Assembly (NCBI GenBank): GCA_947179485.1
Contig: OX359245.1
Span: forward strand, 73,767,067-73,831,066
Origin: Allacma fusca
Taxonomy: Eukaryota > Arthropoda > Collembola > Symphypleona > Sminthuridae
Length of the DNA stretch: 64,000 nt
Direction: 5' to 3'
Part shown: positions 1 through 9,652 of the stretch, in pieces
Layout of the letters: each line of letters begins with the position of its first letter
Position numbering within the stretch: position 1 is the stretch's first letter
The notes under the pieces: model-generated
Databases searched by the model: none
What the model saw: only the letters and a program-made list of their open reading frames with translations
What the model was told of the DNA's origin: nothing
Position numbers and translations under genes: made by a program

Positions 1-2721
1 AAGAAAGGCGACTGCTTGGAGTTTAAACGACTCGAAATGACATTGCCGTACCCTTATGTGTTGTATTGGGACTTTGAAACATTTTCATCGTCTTTAAATG
101 AAAAGAAAGGCGCGAGCACTACACTCAACAGTGAATTCCAGGCAGCAAGTTATGCATTATGCTTAGTTTATACCACGACAGTGCAATCAAAAATTGTTGC
201 CTGTGAGTATTACGACGGTCCCGATCCGGTCCATCATTTCTTTGAACGTGTTTTCTATCACGCGAAAAATGTGCTAAACGATATCAGGACAGTCAATAAT
301 TTTGTCACACCATCTGATGAAGACCTTGAGCGTCATAATGCTGCTAAACATTGCGACTTTTGTCGCCGCGAATTTACTTGTTCTAGTAGAAATGAAACCC
401 ATGCATCTGATGAAGACGAACCATATAGGACTACGAAGAAAGTTGTAAAAACGTATCACCACTGTCACCAAAGTGGGCGTTATCTTCATACATTATGTCA
501 GAGTTGTAATTTAAAAATTAAGTTTAAAAACGATTTAGTATGTGTATGCCACAATGGATCTGGATTCGACTTTCATCTTCTACTACAAAATTTGGATTCG
601 CCATTTTTCAGCCCACATGATGTCAACGTCATAAGCAAAGGTGGTGAGAAACTAGTTCAGATAGAAATAACCGCCAGCAATATGTACATTCCAGAATTAA
701 AATCAAAGTACGACGAAAACTATACTCCAAGTGCAAAGCAGTCGTGCGGCAAGAGAAAGGTCAAGGTTCGTTTTATTGACTCGTTCCAGTTTTTGAACTC
801 CAGTTTAAGCACACTGGCTGCGGGTCTTAAAATTGAAAATGCAAGCACAACAAGTCTAGTTAACGACTGCTTGGCATACCTTTTCCCCGGCCTGGATTAC
901 CTTGGTTCTAAAGACACATCAATATTTTTTGAGAAGCTTCCTTATCCATATACATACCTTTCGGGACCCGAGAAGCTAGAAATTGGACATCCCATCCCGG
1001 GACGGGAGCATTTCGACAACGAATTGAAGAAGGAATCAATTACAAATGAAGAATGGGGGAAAATTCAGATTTTAATTGAACAATTTCAAATCAGAGATTT
1101 TAAACAGTTTACAAGAGCGTACACCATAATCGACACGGTACTCCTGGGAGTGATTTGGGAAAACTTTAGGAGAAACTGTTTTGTCTCGTATGGATTAGAT
1201 CCAACCTATGTATGTACAGTATCTGGATATTCATGGCAGTGTTTTTTATCTTTTACCAAAGCCAAGATAGAATATATTACCGACAAAAACATGCTCGACA
1301 TGATTACATCTGGAATAAGAGGTGGAATGGCTTTCTGCACTCGCAAAATTGTCACCGCCAATTGTGAACGCTCTCCGCTGGGATTTGATCCTACCAAAGA
1401 ACGTACACATATTCTCTATAACGATAAGGTTTCCCTTTATGCCACAGCTCTGCTGGGAAAATTCCCTCATTCCGATTACAAGTGGGAAAGCGTAGACAGT
1501 TTGAAAAACATTAATTGGAAAACGTATGATGGAGACAATGAGACTGGGTATATTCTGAATGTAAGTTTGCGCTACCCTGAAAAACTACAGGATGAAACTG
1601 AGTCTTTGCCATTAGCTCCGGAAAAACGAAAGGTTCGTATTTCCGATTTGTCGTCTGGGCAGCAGGAAACGATGGAATCCCTTGGTCTGGTTCGCTCGTT
1701 TACAAGCGAACCAAGACTCTTGCTTCATTGCGGGGATCGTATTGAATACGTAGTCCATTATAAAGCTCTTCAGTTCTACCTAAATATGGGCATGGAATTG
1801 CTCGACATACATGCAGGGATTAGTTTTCATGAAGAGGCTTATTTTAAGCCTTACATTGAGTTCAACATTGAGCAGCGCAAATCATCGAAAACCGAATCCC
1901 AGCGGGCACTGTACAAAATTCTTTCGAATGGAATTTTCGGGAAATCTTTACAGTCTAACAAAGGAAACGTCAAAGTAAAATTTTGCGGATCCAAGGCTGA
2001 ATCCCGAAAACTTGTCAGTGACCCTCGGTGTGTTGACTTTGTACCCATAACGGAAAATATTAGCATGGTTATGCTTTCGCCAAAGGAGATTGTCTTGAAT
2101 AATATCATACAATCCGGGATGACGTGCTTGGATCTCGCCAAAGTCATATTCTATCACGGCTACTATCGGCAACTACAACAAGTGTTTCCCGGACGAATTT
2201 CTAATCTTTACGTTGATACCGATTCCTGTATTGCTCTTGTTTCAGACCCAAACAACTCTTTGTTTAAAGACATTGTCGACCACAAAGACTTTTTTGATTT
2301 CTCAAAGCTGCCTCGATGTCATGAAATTTTTAAACTGTATCCAGAATTCCCTGATTTACGATCGAAATCTGCTGGAACAGCAGGTCTTTGGAAATTAGAA
2401 TCCTTGGATATTTGCCAGATAGTCACTATCAAGAGCAAGCAGTACAGTATTTTGTATTTCGACCAAGCTGAAGAACTCAAGTGCAAGGGAGTTCCGTCTG
2501 CTGCTTTGAAGTCGTTCAACCATGCAAAATACACATCCGTGATCGAATCTAACAAAGTTTTCTATGTTGACTGCAGTTACATTCGCAGTCTGAAACACAA
2601 ATTGTATAATATTACTGTAAATAAATTAGGGTTTCATTGCTTAGATGTATATCGTGTGTACCCCGATCCCAATGACTACAATTTCTCTCTCCCATTCGGA
2701 CACTACAAATTACGTAAGTAA
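1..2721 (+). CDS. Family B DNA polymerase of protein-primed/Polinton type, 5' end outside window
   Basis: The frame is open from base 1 to the stop at 2719-2721 (906 visible residues), so the true start lies upstream. All polymerase and exonuclease signatures are present in order. Exo I is DFE at residues 24-26, Exo II is N-x4-D at 185-190, and Exo III is Y-x3-D at 374-378. Motif A is D-x2-SLY at 475-480, motif B is K-x3-N-x2-FG at 639-647, and motif C is YVDTDS at 737-742 with D739 and D741. Between Exo I and Exo II sits a zinc-binding insert (C118-x2-C121, H154-x-H156, C166-x2-CN) like the endonuclease-VII-type HNH insert seen in Polinton, adintovirus and bidnavirus polymerases. Such enzymes replicate linear DNA from a terminal protein. 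The only departures I see are Ala for Pro after motif A and Phe for Tyr in motif B. There are no stops or frameshifts, so this copy is young or selected. The exact element class is unresolved. Confidence 0.93.
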   Translation, partial: KKGDCLEFKRLEMTLPYPYVLYWDFETFSSSLNEKKGASTTLNSEFQAASYALCLVYTTTVQSKIVACEYYDGPDPVHHFFERVFYHAKNVLNDIRTVNNFVTPSDEDLERHNAAKHCDFCRREFTCSSRNETHASDEDEPYRTTKKVVKTYHHCHQSGRYLHTLCQSCNLKIKFKNDLVCVCHNGSGFDFHLLLQNLDSPFFSPHDVNVISKGGEKLVQIEITASNMYIPELKSKYDENYTPSAKQSCGKRKVKVRFIDSFQFLNSSLSTLAAGLKIENASTTSLVNDCLAYLFPGLDYLGSKDTSIFFEKLPYPYTYLSGPEKLEIGHPIPGREHFDNELKKESITNEEWGKIQILIEQFQIRDFKQFTRAYTIIDTVLLGVIWENFRRNCFVSYGLDPTYVCTVSGYSWQCFLSFTKAKIEYITDKNMLDMITSGIRGGMAFCTRKIVTANCERSPLGFDPTKERTHILYNDKVSLYATALLGKFPHSDYKWESVDSLKNINWKTYDGDNETGYILNVSLRYPEKLQDETESLPLAPEKRKVRISDLSSGQQETMESLGLVRSFTSEPRLLLHCGDRIEYVVHYKALQFYLNMGMELLDIHAGISFHEEAYFKPYIEFNIEQRKSSKTESQRALYKILSNGIFGKSLQSNKGNVKVKFCGSKAESRKLVSDPRCVDFVPITENISMVMLSPKEIVLNNIIQSGMTCLDLAKVIFYHGYYRQLQQVFPGRISNLYVDTDSCIALVSDPNNSLFKDIVDHKDFFDFSKLPRCHEIFKLYPEFPDLRSKSAGTAGLWKLESLDICQIVTIKSKQYSILYFDQAEELKCKGVPSAALKSFNHAKYTSVIESNKVFYVDCSYIRSLKHKLYNITVNKLGFHCLDVYRVYPDPNDYNFSLPFGHYKLRK

Positions 2722-3065
2722 GAATAATGTGCATTGTACAATTTTAAACTTGAATAAAAGAAATGTTGAAAACCCAATTTTGCATTATCTTCGCAAGATT
2801 TTCATGACATGACTATGCATATGAAATCAATAAATGCACATATAAATTTGTTTTTGAGGTTTTATTGCTGTTTTTTTTGCACAAACACACTTCGCAATTA
2901 TAATAAATTATGAATATAAGTAAGAATGTTAATTAAATACATGACTAGGGTGCATAAAGGCAATTGCATATTCATTTCTAAACTACAAACAATAGCAATA
3001 GTGGTATTACATTTTTTTTAATTTTATAATATACATGCCAAAAATGTGTACACACAATTCCATAT
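2722..3065. other. Intergenic region between convergent genes, with polyadenylation signals
   Basis: AATAAA on the plus strand at 2753-2758, about 30 bases after the polymerase stop, is a credible poly(A) signal. TTTATT at 2861-2866 is AATAAA for the minus-strand gene that ends at 3066. No coding sequence is visible. Confidence 0.5.
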
Positions 3066-3833
3066 TCAGGACGTCTCCTCTTCTTGAGTATCCTGCTCCA
3101 AAGCAGGCACGGAGACTTCAGAAAGATAGGCTTCCAAATTTCTGACAGCAGGCAGAGCTAAAGTCATCTGAGGACCTTGCCAATTCTTAAGCCGCTTCGA
3201 AACTACGTCTGATACTTTGTTGTTCATAAGAATGGCGTACTGTCCACTGACGCGGTTGAAAACCAGCCGAACGCGGACTGTATCCAGCTCAAGGTCAGGG
3301 TCAGTCCACAGCTCAGCCCGATGGTCATGCCTGATGGAAACGTGTGCTCGAGTTGGGTTGGTGTCGAAGAACGGAATAAGGTCGGTGAAATGTTTTCCGG
3401 GCTCCGGATGGGCAGCAATCTGGTCAAGTACGCGAGAGACAAAATCCAGGATTAGTCTTCCTTCGTACTGAGAAAATTTGACAGTTGTCACGGTCCCAGC
3501 CTTGTTTTTTCTCCCAAAGTAGTAGAAGTAACAGCGATGGTATCGGTTCCAAGCTAGCCGAGCCACAATGTCAAAATCGATCTGCAAATGCCAATTTAAA
3601 AAATTAGTTTTCAATTTAATTAATCGAGTGTCAATATTATATATACTCACCATGTAAGCTTCAGCAGGATGTTCATAGAATGTCCAACTGGTAGTGCAGT
3701 CCGGATTTTCATCCGGCTGGGGAACTGAGTGATATCGTCCATAGTTTTTCAACTTTGGACGTAACCTAAGCAGTTCTGGATCACGCTTTTGATCTTCCCC
3801 TTCGAAGCGTTTGGTGAGAGAAAATTCGGCCAT
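3066..3833 (-). CDS. Unrecognised spliced 232-aa protein of the polymerase block
   Basis: Start ATG is at 3833-3831. Exon 1 is 3833-3651 and exon 2 is 3581-3066, separated by a 69-base intron (3650-3582) with a consensus GTGAGT donor and a TTGCAG acceptor. The intron length is a multiple of three and contains no stop, so an unspliced reading would add 23 AT-rich residues; the consensus splice sites make splicing more likely. The protein is soluble, rich in charged and aromatic residues (a YFYYFGRKNK patch early in exon 2), and ends in an acidic EQDTQEEETS tail. I do not recognise the family. It converges with the polymerase and is divergent from the membrane-protein gene, an arrangement common in compact viral or Polinton genomes. 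A TATA box sits 71 bases upstream of the ATG. Confidence 0.7.
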   Translation of the reverse strand: MAEFSLTKRFEGEDQKRDPELLRLRPKLKNYGRYHSVPQPDENPDCTTSWTFYEHPAEAYMVSIYNIDTRLIKLKTNFLNWHLQIDFDIVARLAWNRYHRCYFYYFGRKNKAGTVTTVKFSQYEGRLILDFVSRVLDQIAAHPEPGKHFTDLIPFFDTNPTRAHVSIRHDHRAELWTDPDLELDTVRVRLVFNRVSGQYAILMNNKVSDVVSKRLKNWQGPQMTLALPAVRNLEAYLSEVSVPALEQDTQEEETS

Positions 3834-3903
3834 GTTGTCAGAGAGAGAGAAAGTGAGTGGGTTGTTGAAAAAGAGTGAATGATCCAAACGCCGGATCCCG
3901 CTC

Positions 3904-3911
3904 GTTTTATA
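3904..3911 (-). promoter_or_regulatory. TATA box of the 232-aa gene
   Basis: Read on the minus strand this is TATAAAAC within a GC-rich context, about 71 bases upstream of the ATG at 3833. A start site near 3875-3880 would give a short leader of roughly 45 bases. Confidence 0.6.
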
Positions 3912-4659
3912 CCCGGGATTTACTGGAGGAGCGCATAGATCGTGTGAACGGTTAAAAATTACGGTCCCATAATCTAACTAGATCATAATGCATAATAATT
4001 GGCGTTGGACAGGTGTGTAAAGACGTTACCCGTAATATATACATACACGCATGCATGTGTGAAAAGGTCATGAGAACAGATCAACATTAACGCTCTCACC
4101 GTCCAGGTTGATGCATAATATCAAGGGGTCAAGAACGCTTTAAAGGTCATTAGAAAATCTGTGAAACCGAGTCTTCAGCTGAGGAAGGGGATAAACCGTG
4201 AGAACTATGCTGAATCTAAGCTCTCATCATGCACCTGCATTAGAATGCATGGTCACTGAAGGTTCAAGGATAAATAAATGCTATTAGACAGGCGCATCTA
4301 GGAAGCCCGATTACAAACTAAGGAGGGGGAACTATTCCATTGAGTGCAAGCATAAATCTACTAGCTTACTTTTCCACTCCTCCCTGCTTTCCAGACCCTT
4401 AAACCCAGTCGTATCATTTTTGTTTATAATTTTACTAACTAAAGTTGACAAAGAATTATACATCAATTCTGACAACTCATCGCTTCTTCCTTTGGTCTCC
4501 ATCGTGGGTGACTACTCTTTAACAACTGATACCGACTTGGAAACTATGACTATTTTTAAAAGTATCTTGTTACCCAAATGCGTCAGCACTTGCAATGGTA
4601 ATAAGACAGTTGAGATTTTTAATCATTTCATTCTCAACTGGATCCATTCATAGACAACA
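3912..4659. other. Non-coding region between divergent genes
   Basis: No ATG-started open frame of convincing composition is present. One open frame (4420-4653, plus) begins with TTG and shows no family motif. The region presumably holds the divergent promoters of the flanking genes, but I see no clear TATA box for the plus-strand gene. Confidence 0.4.
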
Positions 4660-5317
4660 ATGAGTGACGGTGAGTGAAAGTAAATATAAAGCTCGTTTTA
4701 ACTGTTTTGTGCTACCAATTTTCACAGTATAATTATTTTCTACATTTTTTTGTAGATTGCATTTTTACAGAGGGATGCACTGCGTGCGTGAGAGACGGGA
4801 TGTATTATGTACAGACCGAGGACAATCGGTTCTGTTGTACATCCGATCCCGGGCTACTTGACTCAAACGTAATCAAAATAGTCCTCGACCTGGCTGATTG
4901 CGTACGAGAAGGGCTGGAAGGAACGAACATCGTCCCTATAATTGCAGGTAAAAGCCGTTATTTAACGACTTGCCTTTTTTCAACTACTCAAAAGTAGAAT
5001 ATTTGGTGAATGTTGTTATTACAGGAATAGGATCAACCGTTGCACTCTTGCTCGGGATCGGTGTCATGCTCATTTGCGTGCTAAGGAGGGAGAAAAGGGG
5101 GAACGCATCGCAGAGGACTCTATTGTGGAAAACTTTGGACAACCGGGGAGGCGAGAGTAACGAGAACATCGAGATGCAGGAGTTGAGAATTCCCAACTAC
5201 AATGCAACCGATTCCACGATGGTGCATACTACCGGCACCTTTATGTGGCAATCACCGCCAACCCCCCGACGTGTGCTGAGTGTTCCGATTCCGGAGCCAC
5301 CTCCAATGCCACTATAA
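4660..5317 (+). CDS. Spliced 164-aa single-pass membrane protein
   Basis: Three exons close in frame: 4660-4669, 4756-4947 and 5025-5317 (495 bases). Donors are GGTGAGT and GGTAAAA; acceptors are TTTGTAG and TTACAG. The first exon codes only Met-Ser-Asp plus one base. The product has a short cysteine-rich N-terminal part (motifs CIFTEGCTAC and RFCC), a clear membrane segment (VALLLGIGVMLICVL), a basic stop-transfer RREKR, and a cytosolic tail ending in a proline-rich PPTPRRVLSVPIPEPPPMPL. There is no cleavable signal peptide, so type III topology is likely unless an upstream exon has been missed. It lies in the same orientation as the RING gene that follows. Function is unknown; a membrane protein fits a virus-like element but I recognise no family. 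Confidence 0.7.
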
Positions 5318-5589
5318 ACTCATTTAGCATGCAATGCATTGTTTCATGTAAAACAATATACGCATAAATGAGCAGGATTAAAAATTATAAATGTATTCTA
5401 TATGCGCACCCTATTTATTGAGCATGCTGACCTCGAATTTGACCTTTCTCGTGGTGTTTTTCCGAATCCGGACTGTTCATTTTCATCATTCATCATTTTG
5501 GTTTCATTCTAACTAGTCACTTTTATTTTGTCACTCTATTCATTACACACTTAGTGGTAATTTCATAGGAAAGTTTTCACAGAAAAAAC

Positions 5590-7087
5590 ATGGAAAATTG
5601 TCAAATTTGCAACGTTGATCTGGAGCTGCCCCCAGTGCACTCAGCAGAAACCATGGTTGTTCTGCCCATCAACACTCCATTTTTAAGAGGACATGGCAGA
5701 AGCCATTATAACATTTTAGACCAGTTTAACGATCACGGTTTCCAGCAATGGAAGCATTTTTCCTCCGTGACCATCGCTACGGATCGGCTTATGTCCGAAA
5801 TGGACTTCTTTGGATGTGCACATGGGTTTCACATCCCCTGCCTACTAAAATATCTGTCAAGGGAATTCAACGACCCCGATGTCGTACAAACCAAGGACTA
5901 CACCATACGATGCAGACTTTGCTCGGCAAAGTGCCGCTGGTTTTGTGAACTTCGTCCAGCAATGTCCATGAATTACTGGCTTCGCCAGTATGAATATCTC
6001 TATTGTAAGTACCTGTTTATACATTCTTGAATTAACTGTGAAGTATATTTTGCTCAACCTTGTACTATTCTTAGATTTTAATTTTTGTCCTGCAGTTCCT
6101 CAAGATCAATTCTACCCCGAGCTGAATGAGCACTATGACATTTTCCGGAGGGTCAATAGTGTTACGGTTCGAGACGGGGGGATTGTACCAGTCCTTTTTG
6201 CGCCTGAAGACGCAAGGCTAGAAAGACCTTGGACTGGTACGCTATCCTAGTAATTTTCTCGCCATATATCTGTCACCCTTACACACTTATTAACCGAAAA
6301 ACAATATATATTTTCAGATGACGTCCCTACAACCTCGAATCAGCCAGCACCGGTCCCATGTCCATTCTTTCAGGAGCCTTGGGTCAGTGATGGGACACAT
6401 CGTGGAGCCGTTGACGGAAATCTACTTCAAATTCCGTCTAGCAACGTGTGGCTGACGCCACCGGCCTCGCCATCACCAACATTTCAAGATCTTATATCTC
6501 CCGGAGTCAACCACATGGGACCTCCGGAAGTGATCATACTTGATACTGATGATGTCAGTGACGCGCCTGTTGAAACATTTCAAGGTCGTATTTCTCCCGG
6601 AGTCAACCACATGGGACCTCCGGAAGCGATCACACTTGACAGTGATGATGACATTGACGGGCCTGATGAAATATTTCAAGATCCTATATCTCCGCAAGTC
6701 AACCACATGGGACCTCCGGAAGTGATCATACTTGATAGTGATGATGATGACATTGACGGGCCTGTTGAACCACGGAGGTCACCCGATGTTATAACTCTAG
6801 ACGAGGATACAGTGTCCCCAGAAAATACGATCGAGAACCCGCCAGTTGAGAACCCTCCAGTTGAGGCATCAACAGTGATCGACTACAACCACGGCATTGA
6901 TTCAACCAACGAAGAACTGTCACTCGAAGACGCCTTTGCGTTCCTCGAGGAATTGGATTTGGTCGAGTTGGACCAGATTACCAACGTTCAAAGTGTTCTA
7001 CAAGATATCCGAAACGAAAAGCAGGCTGATATCGAGCTCATTGAACGCATCGAAAACCAGTTACATAAATATGAAAGTCTTAAATGA
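5590..7087 (+). CDS. RING-H2 plus tandem SUMO-interacting-motif protein (candidate SUMO-targeted ubiquitin ligase)
   Basis: Three exons, 5590-6004, 6096-6236 and 6318-7087, join at phase 1 each time and give 441 residues with no stop. Donors are TTGTAAGT and GGTACG; acceptors are TCCTGCAG and TTTTCAG. The N-terminus is a RING-H2 finger with C4, C7, C76, H78, H81, C84, C108 and C111; the loop between the first and second zinc ligand pairs (68 residues) is longer than usual. Residues about 257-347 hold four SUMO-interacting motifs, each a hydrophobic VIILD, AITLD or VITLD core followed by acidic or serine residues, starting near residues 257, 289, 321 and 343. The first three lie in a 32-residue tandem repeat. 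The C-terminus is acidic and leucine-rich. RING plus several SIMs is the architecture of SUMO-targeted ubiquitin ligases such as RNF4, Arkadia and herpesvirus ICP0. Activity is inferred, not shown. Confidence 0.8.
6479..6769 (+). repeat. Three 96-bp in-frame repeats carrying SUMO-interacting motifs
   Basis: Units begin at 6479, 6575 and 6671. Each encodes 32 residues: a FQ-x3-SP-x-VNHMGPPE stretch, the SIM core, then a run of Asp or Ser. The third copy has one extra GAT codon. The near-identity of the DNA points to recent amplification of SIM valency. Confidence 0.85.
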
Positions 7088-7237
7088 TTAAAGTCATAAT
7101 CTCAGGTTTGTATAAATTATTTTTCTAAAGTAATAAACTGAATTATGTAAATAATAATTCTAATTTGCATTTATTATTTATCATGTGCGTACCCCATCAC
7201 ATTCAGCAAAAATCCAATGTATTCGGTATATCTGTAG

Positions 7238-8150
7238 ACACCCCTCCACAGTGCACAATAAATCCTATGGAGTTCTACTCCACTATGTTCATTAAGTCCT
7301 CAGGAAACCCTTCCACTTTGCACAATTAGTCTCTTCGAGTCCCACTTCATTGAAGCGAGTCCTAAACAGACACTTGCACGGTGCAGAATAGGTTTCAACA
7401 AAAGGCTCTCTGAACTCGGTGGAGGTTTTCTCCAAGAGATTCCTACGCATTGCAGAATAAGTGAAAAAGATAATTTCATCGGAGATAAAATTTGCATCCA
7501 GTATTCCACATATAAACTTCTAATGCATGAGCATTAATACATGAATCTAACAAAGACAGTAAGTTTCGGGACACCTCTCCACCATGCACAATAAATCCTA
7601 TGAAGTTCTACCCCACTATGTTCATTAAGTCCTTAGGAAACCCTTCCACTTTGTGCAATTAGTCTCTTCGAGTCCCACTTCATATTGAAGCGAGTCCCAA
7701 AAAGACACTTGCCCGGTGCAGAATAGGTTTCAACAAAAGGCTCTCTGAACTCGGTGGAGGTTTTCTCCAAGAGATTCCTGCGCTGTGCGGAATAAGTGAA
7801 AACGATGATTTTATCGGAGATAAAATTTGCATCCAGTATTCCACATATGCAAGTCTAAAGCATGAGCATTAATACATGAATCTAACCAAGGCAGTAAGTT
7901 TTTGGACACCTCTCCACCGTGCACAATAAATCCTATGGAGTTATACTCCACTATGTTCATTAAGTCCTCAGGAAACCCTTCCACTTTGTGCAATTAGTCT
8001 CTTCGAGTCCCACTTCATTGAAGCGAGTCCTAAACAGACACTTGCACGGTGCAGAATAGGTTTCAACAAAAGGCTCTCTGAACTCGGTGGAGGTTTTCTC
8101 CAAGAGATTCCTACGCATTGCAGAATAAGTGAAAAAGATAATTTCATTGG
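7238..8150. repeat. Tandem repeat of about 335 bp, nearly three copies
   Basis: Copies are marked by GCACAATAAATCC at about 7252, 7586 and 7920. Inside each copy a shorter motif, TGCA(C/G)AAT, recurs about every 60-70 bases (for example near 7252, 7318, 7382 and 7449). The block directly follows the RING-SIM gene. It could be a subterminal or replication repeat of the polymerase-bearing element or an unrelated satellite. It codes for nothing recognisable. Confidence 0.75.
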
Positions 8151-8419
8151 ATTTAAATTTGCAACATTGATGCTACAATTCCGAGCTATGCAAGTATATA
8201 CAAAGAATATGCAGCTGAAAACATGTAAAAAGAGATAGGATAGAACAAAAGGACCAACGTATATATCACTGAAACTAAATAATGAATTATTCCCTTACTT
8301 CAATTCCGGTAGGCTGTCCATGGCGAATCCGGAGTATTTGCTAAATACGAATGAGTAATATACATTTACATACATTTTGCATAAATCTAAATCTAATCCT
8401 GGAAACAAAAACATTAAAA
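8151..8419. other. No feature seen
   Basis: AT-rich sequence between the tandem repeat and the inverted coding remnants. No gene or structured repeat is visible. Confidence 0.4.
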
Positions 8420-8429
8420 AAAGCCCTGG

Positions 8430-8620
8430 GTGGAAGGTCAAAATGGCAATTTAGTTAACAGCCGAGCTTCTTCCAGCATTCCATATTTGATCGAACCTTC
8501 GTCGATTTGCTCGTAGTAGCTTCTGACATCCATTTGTAACAGTTCCAGTGTCTTCGACAAATGGATTTTCACTTCGTGCAAGTATCTTGTAGTAACGCTG
8601 TCGTTAGAAAAATTCTTGAA
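8430..8620 (-). pseudogene. Coding remnant, left arm of an inverted pair
   Basis: On the minus strand this reads through YLHEVKIHLSKTLELL and SYYEQIDEGSIKYGMLEEA. The right arm (8650-8845, plus strand) encodes the closely related YLHEVKIHFSKTLEIL and SYYEKIDEGSIK. Many nucleotide differences between the arms are synonymous, so the two were once functional coding copies. I do not recognise the family. Confidence 0.55.
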
Positions 8621-8649
8621 CTTCATTACATCAAAGATATTTGAGAAAT

Positions 8650-8845
8650 TTTCTAACGACAACGCAAATACGTGATACTTGCACGAGGTGAAAATCCATT
8701 TCTCGAAGACACTAGAAATATTAATATCAGGTTTGCAAAGCTACTACGAGAAAATTGACGAAGGTTCGATAAAGTAGGGAATGCTAAAAGTAGCTTGTCG
8801 GTTAAATAAATTGTCTTTCTGAATTTCATCCCAGAGCTTTTTGTC
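8650..8845 (+). pseudogene. Coding remnant, right arm of an inverted pair
   Basis: Diverged inverted copy of 8430-8620, with about 30 bases between the arms. The reading frame is interrupted by a TGA before the conserved YLHEVKIH and by a TAG after DEGSIK, so it is non-functional. Similarity to the left arm continues past the stop that both arms share after the KL(P/S)F residues. Confidence 0.55.
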
Positions 8846-8924
8846 CATATGCATTCATCTGTAATAACCTTGAATACGTAGATTATTGTGGTATCGTAAG
8901 TATTTATGGTGATGAAAAACGCGT

Positions 8925-9053
8925 GCACATACATATACACATACTTACATACATACATACACACATACTTACTTACATACATACATACAAAATACATACA
9001 TACATACAAACATACAAACATACATACATACATACATACATACATACATACAT

Positions 9054-9085
<32 letters not shown>

Positions 9086-9247
9086 GTACTTACATACATA
9101 CATACATACACACACATACATACATACACATACTTACATACATACATACACACACATACTTACATATACATACATACACACACATACATGCTTACATACA
9201 TACATACATACACACACACATACTTACATACATATATACTTACAGTC
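8925..9247. repeat. TACA/CATA microsatellite
   Basis: About 320 bases of (TACA)n with CACA and ACTT interruptions. Long open frames appear in several frames on both strands only because the repeat lacks stops; they are not genes. Confidence 0.95.
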
Positions 9248-9249
9248 GT

Positions 9250-9630
9250 TCAGTTCATAAAGTGGTGAGCTGAACTGAACTACCTCTCATTCTTATTGTT
9301 TTTGAATGAACTTGAATGAACTAGCTAAATGCAAACTTTTGATTGAATGAACTTGAATTGAACTCAGAAAAACTTATTTGGAACGTTCATCATACGTTCA
9401 AGTAACAAAAACTGAACTGAATTGAACTTGGGAGTCAGGGTTTGAATATAAGCTTGTGCAAACGTGAACACAAAACAAATATTAAATATCTCTAAAGTGC
9501 ATGACCATAAATTGTATTGTTGTAATCTTAAAGGCTAGCACCCTGGTTTTACTGAACGGCACGAAAAATTTTGGAATGTGAATGGAACTGAATTTGAACT
9601 TCGAACCAAAACTGCAAGTATGCATACATA
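9250..9630. mobile_element. Word-rich island (TGAACTGAATT type), probable decayed hAT element
   Basis: Repeats of TGAACTGAAC, TGAACTTGAA and TGAATTGAACT fill both ends of an otherwise AT-rich stretch, as in the proven hAT elements further right. Possible terminal pair: CAGTCGTTCAGTTC near 9253 and a loosely inverted end near 9614. It sits in the microsatellite, so no target duplication can be read. Confidence 0.4.
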
Positions 9631-9652
9631 CATACACACTTTAGAGATGTTC

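Noticed and set aside
3066-3887. 273-aa unspliced reading of the minus-strand gene
   Set aside because: It starts at a TTG and includes a perfect GTGAGT...TTGCAG intron; the 232-aa spliced form from the ATG at 3833 is more likely.
4420-4653. Open frame of 77 codons upstream of the membrane-protein gene
   Set aside because: Starts with TTG, has no recognisable motif, and the next gene has its own ATG and splice donor at 4660-4669.
1-8150. Naming the left block a Polinton
   Set aside because: Only the polymerase is diagnostic; integrase, capsid, protease, ATPase and terminal repeats are not in the window, so the class is left open.
8653-9273. Open frames of 116-166 codons on both strands
   Set aside because: They run through the TACA microsatellite and are rich in Tyr, Ile, His and Thr or Val, Cys and Met only because the repeat has no stops.
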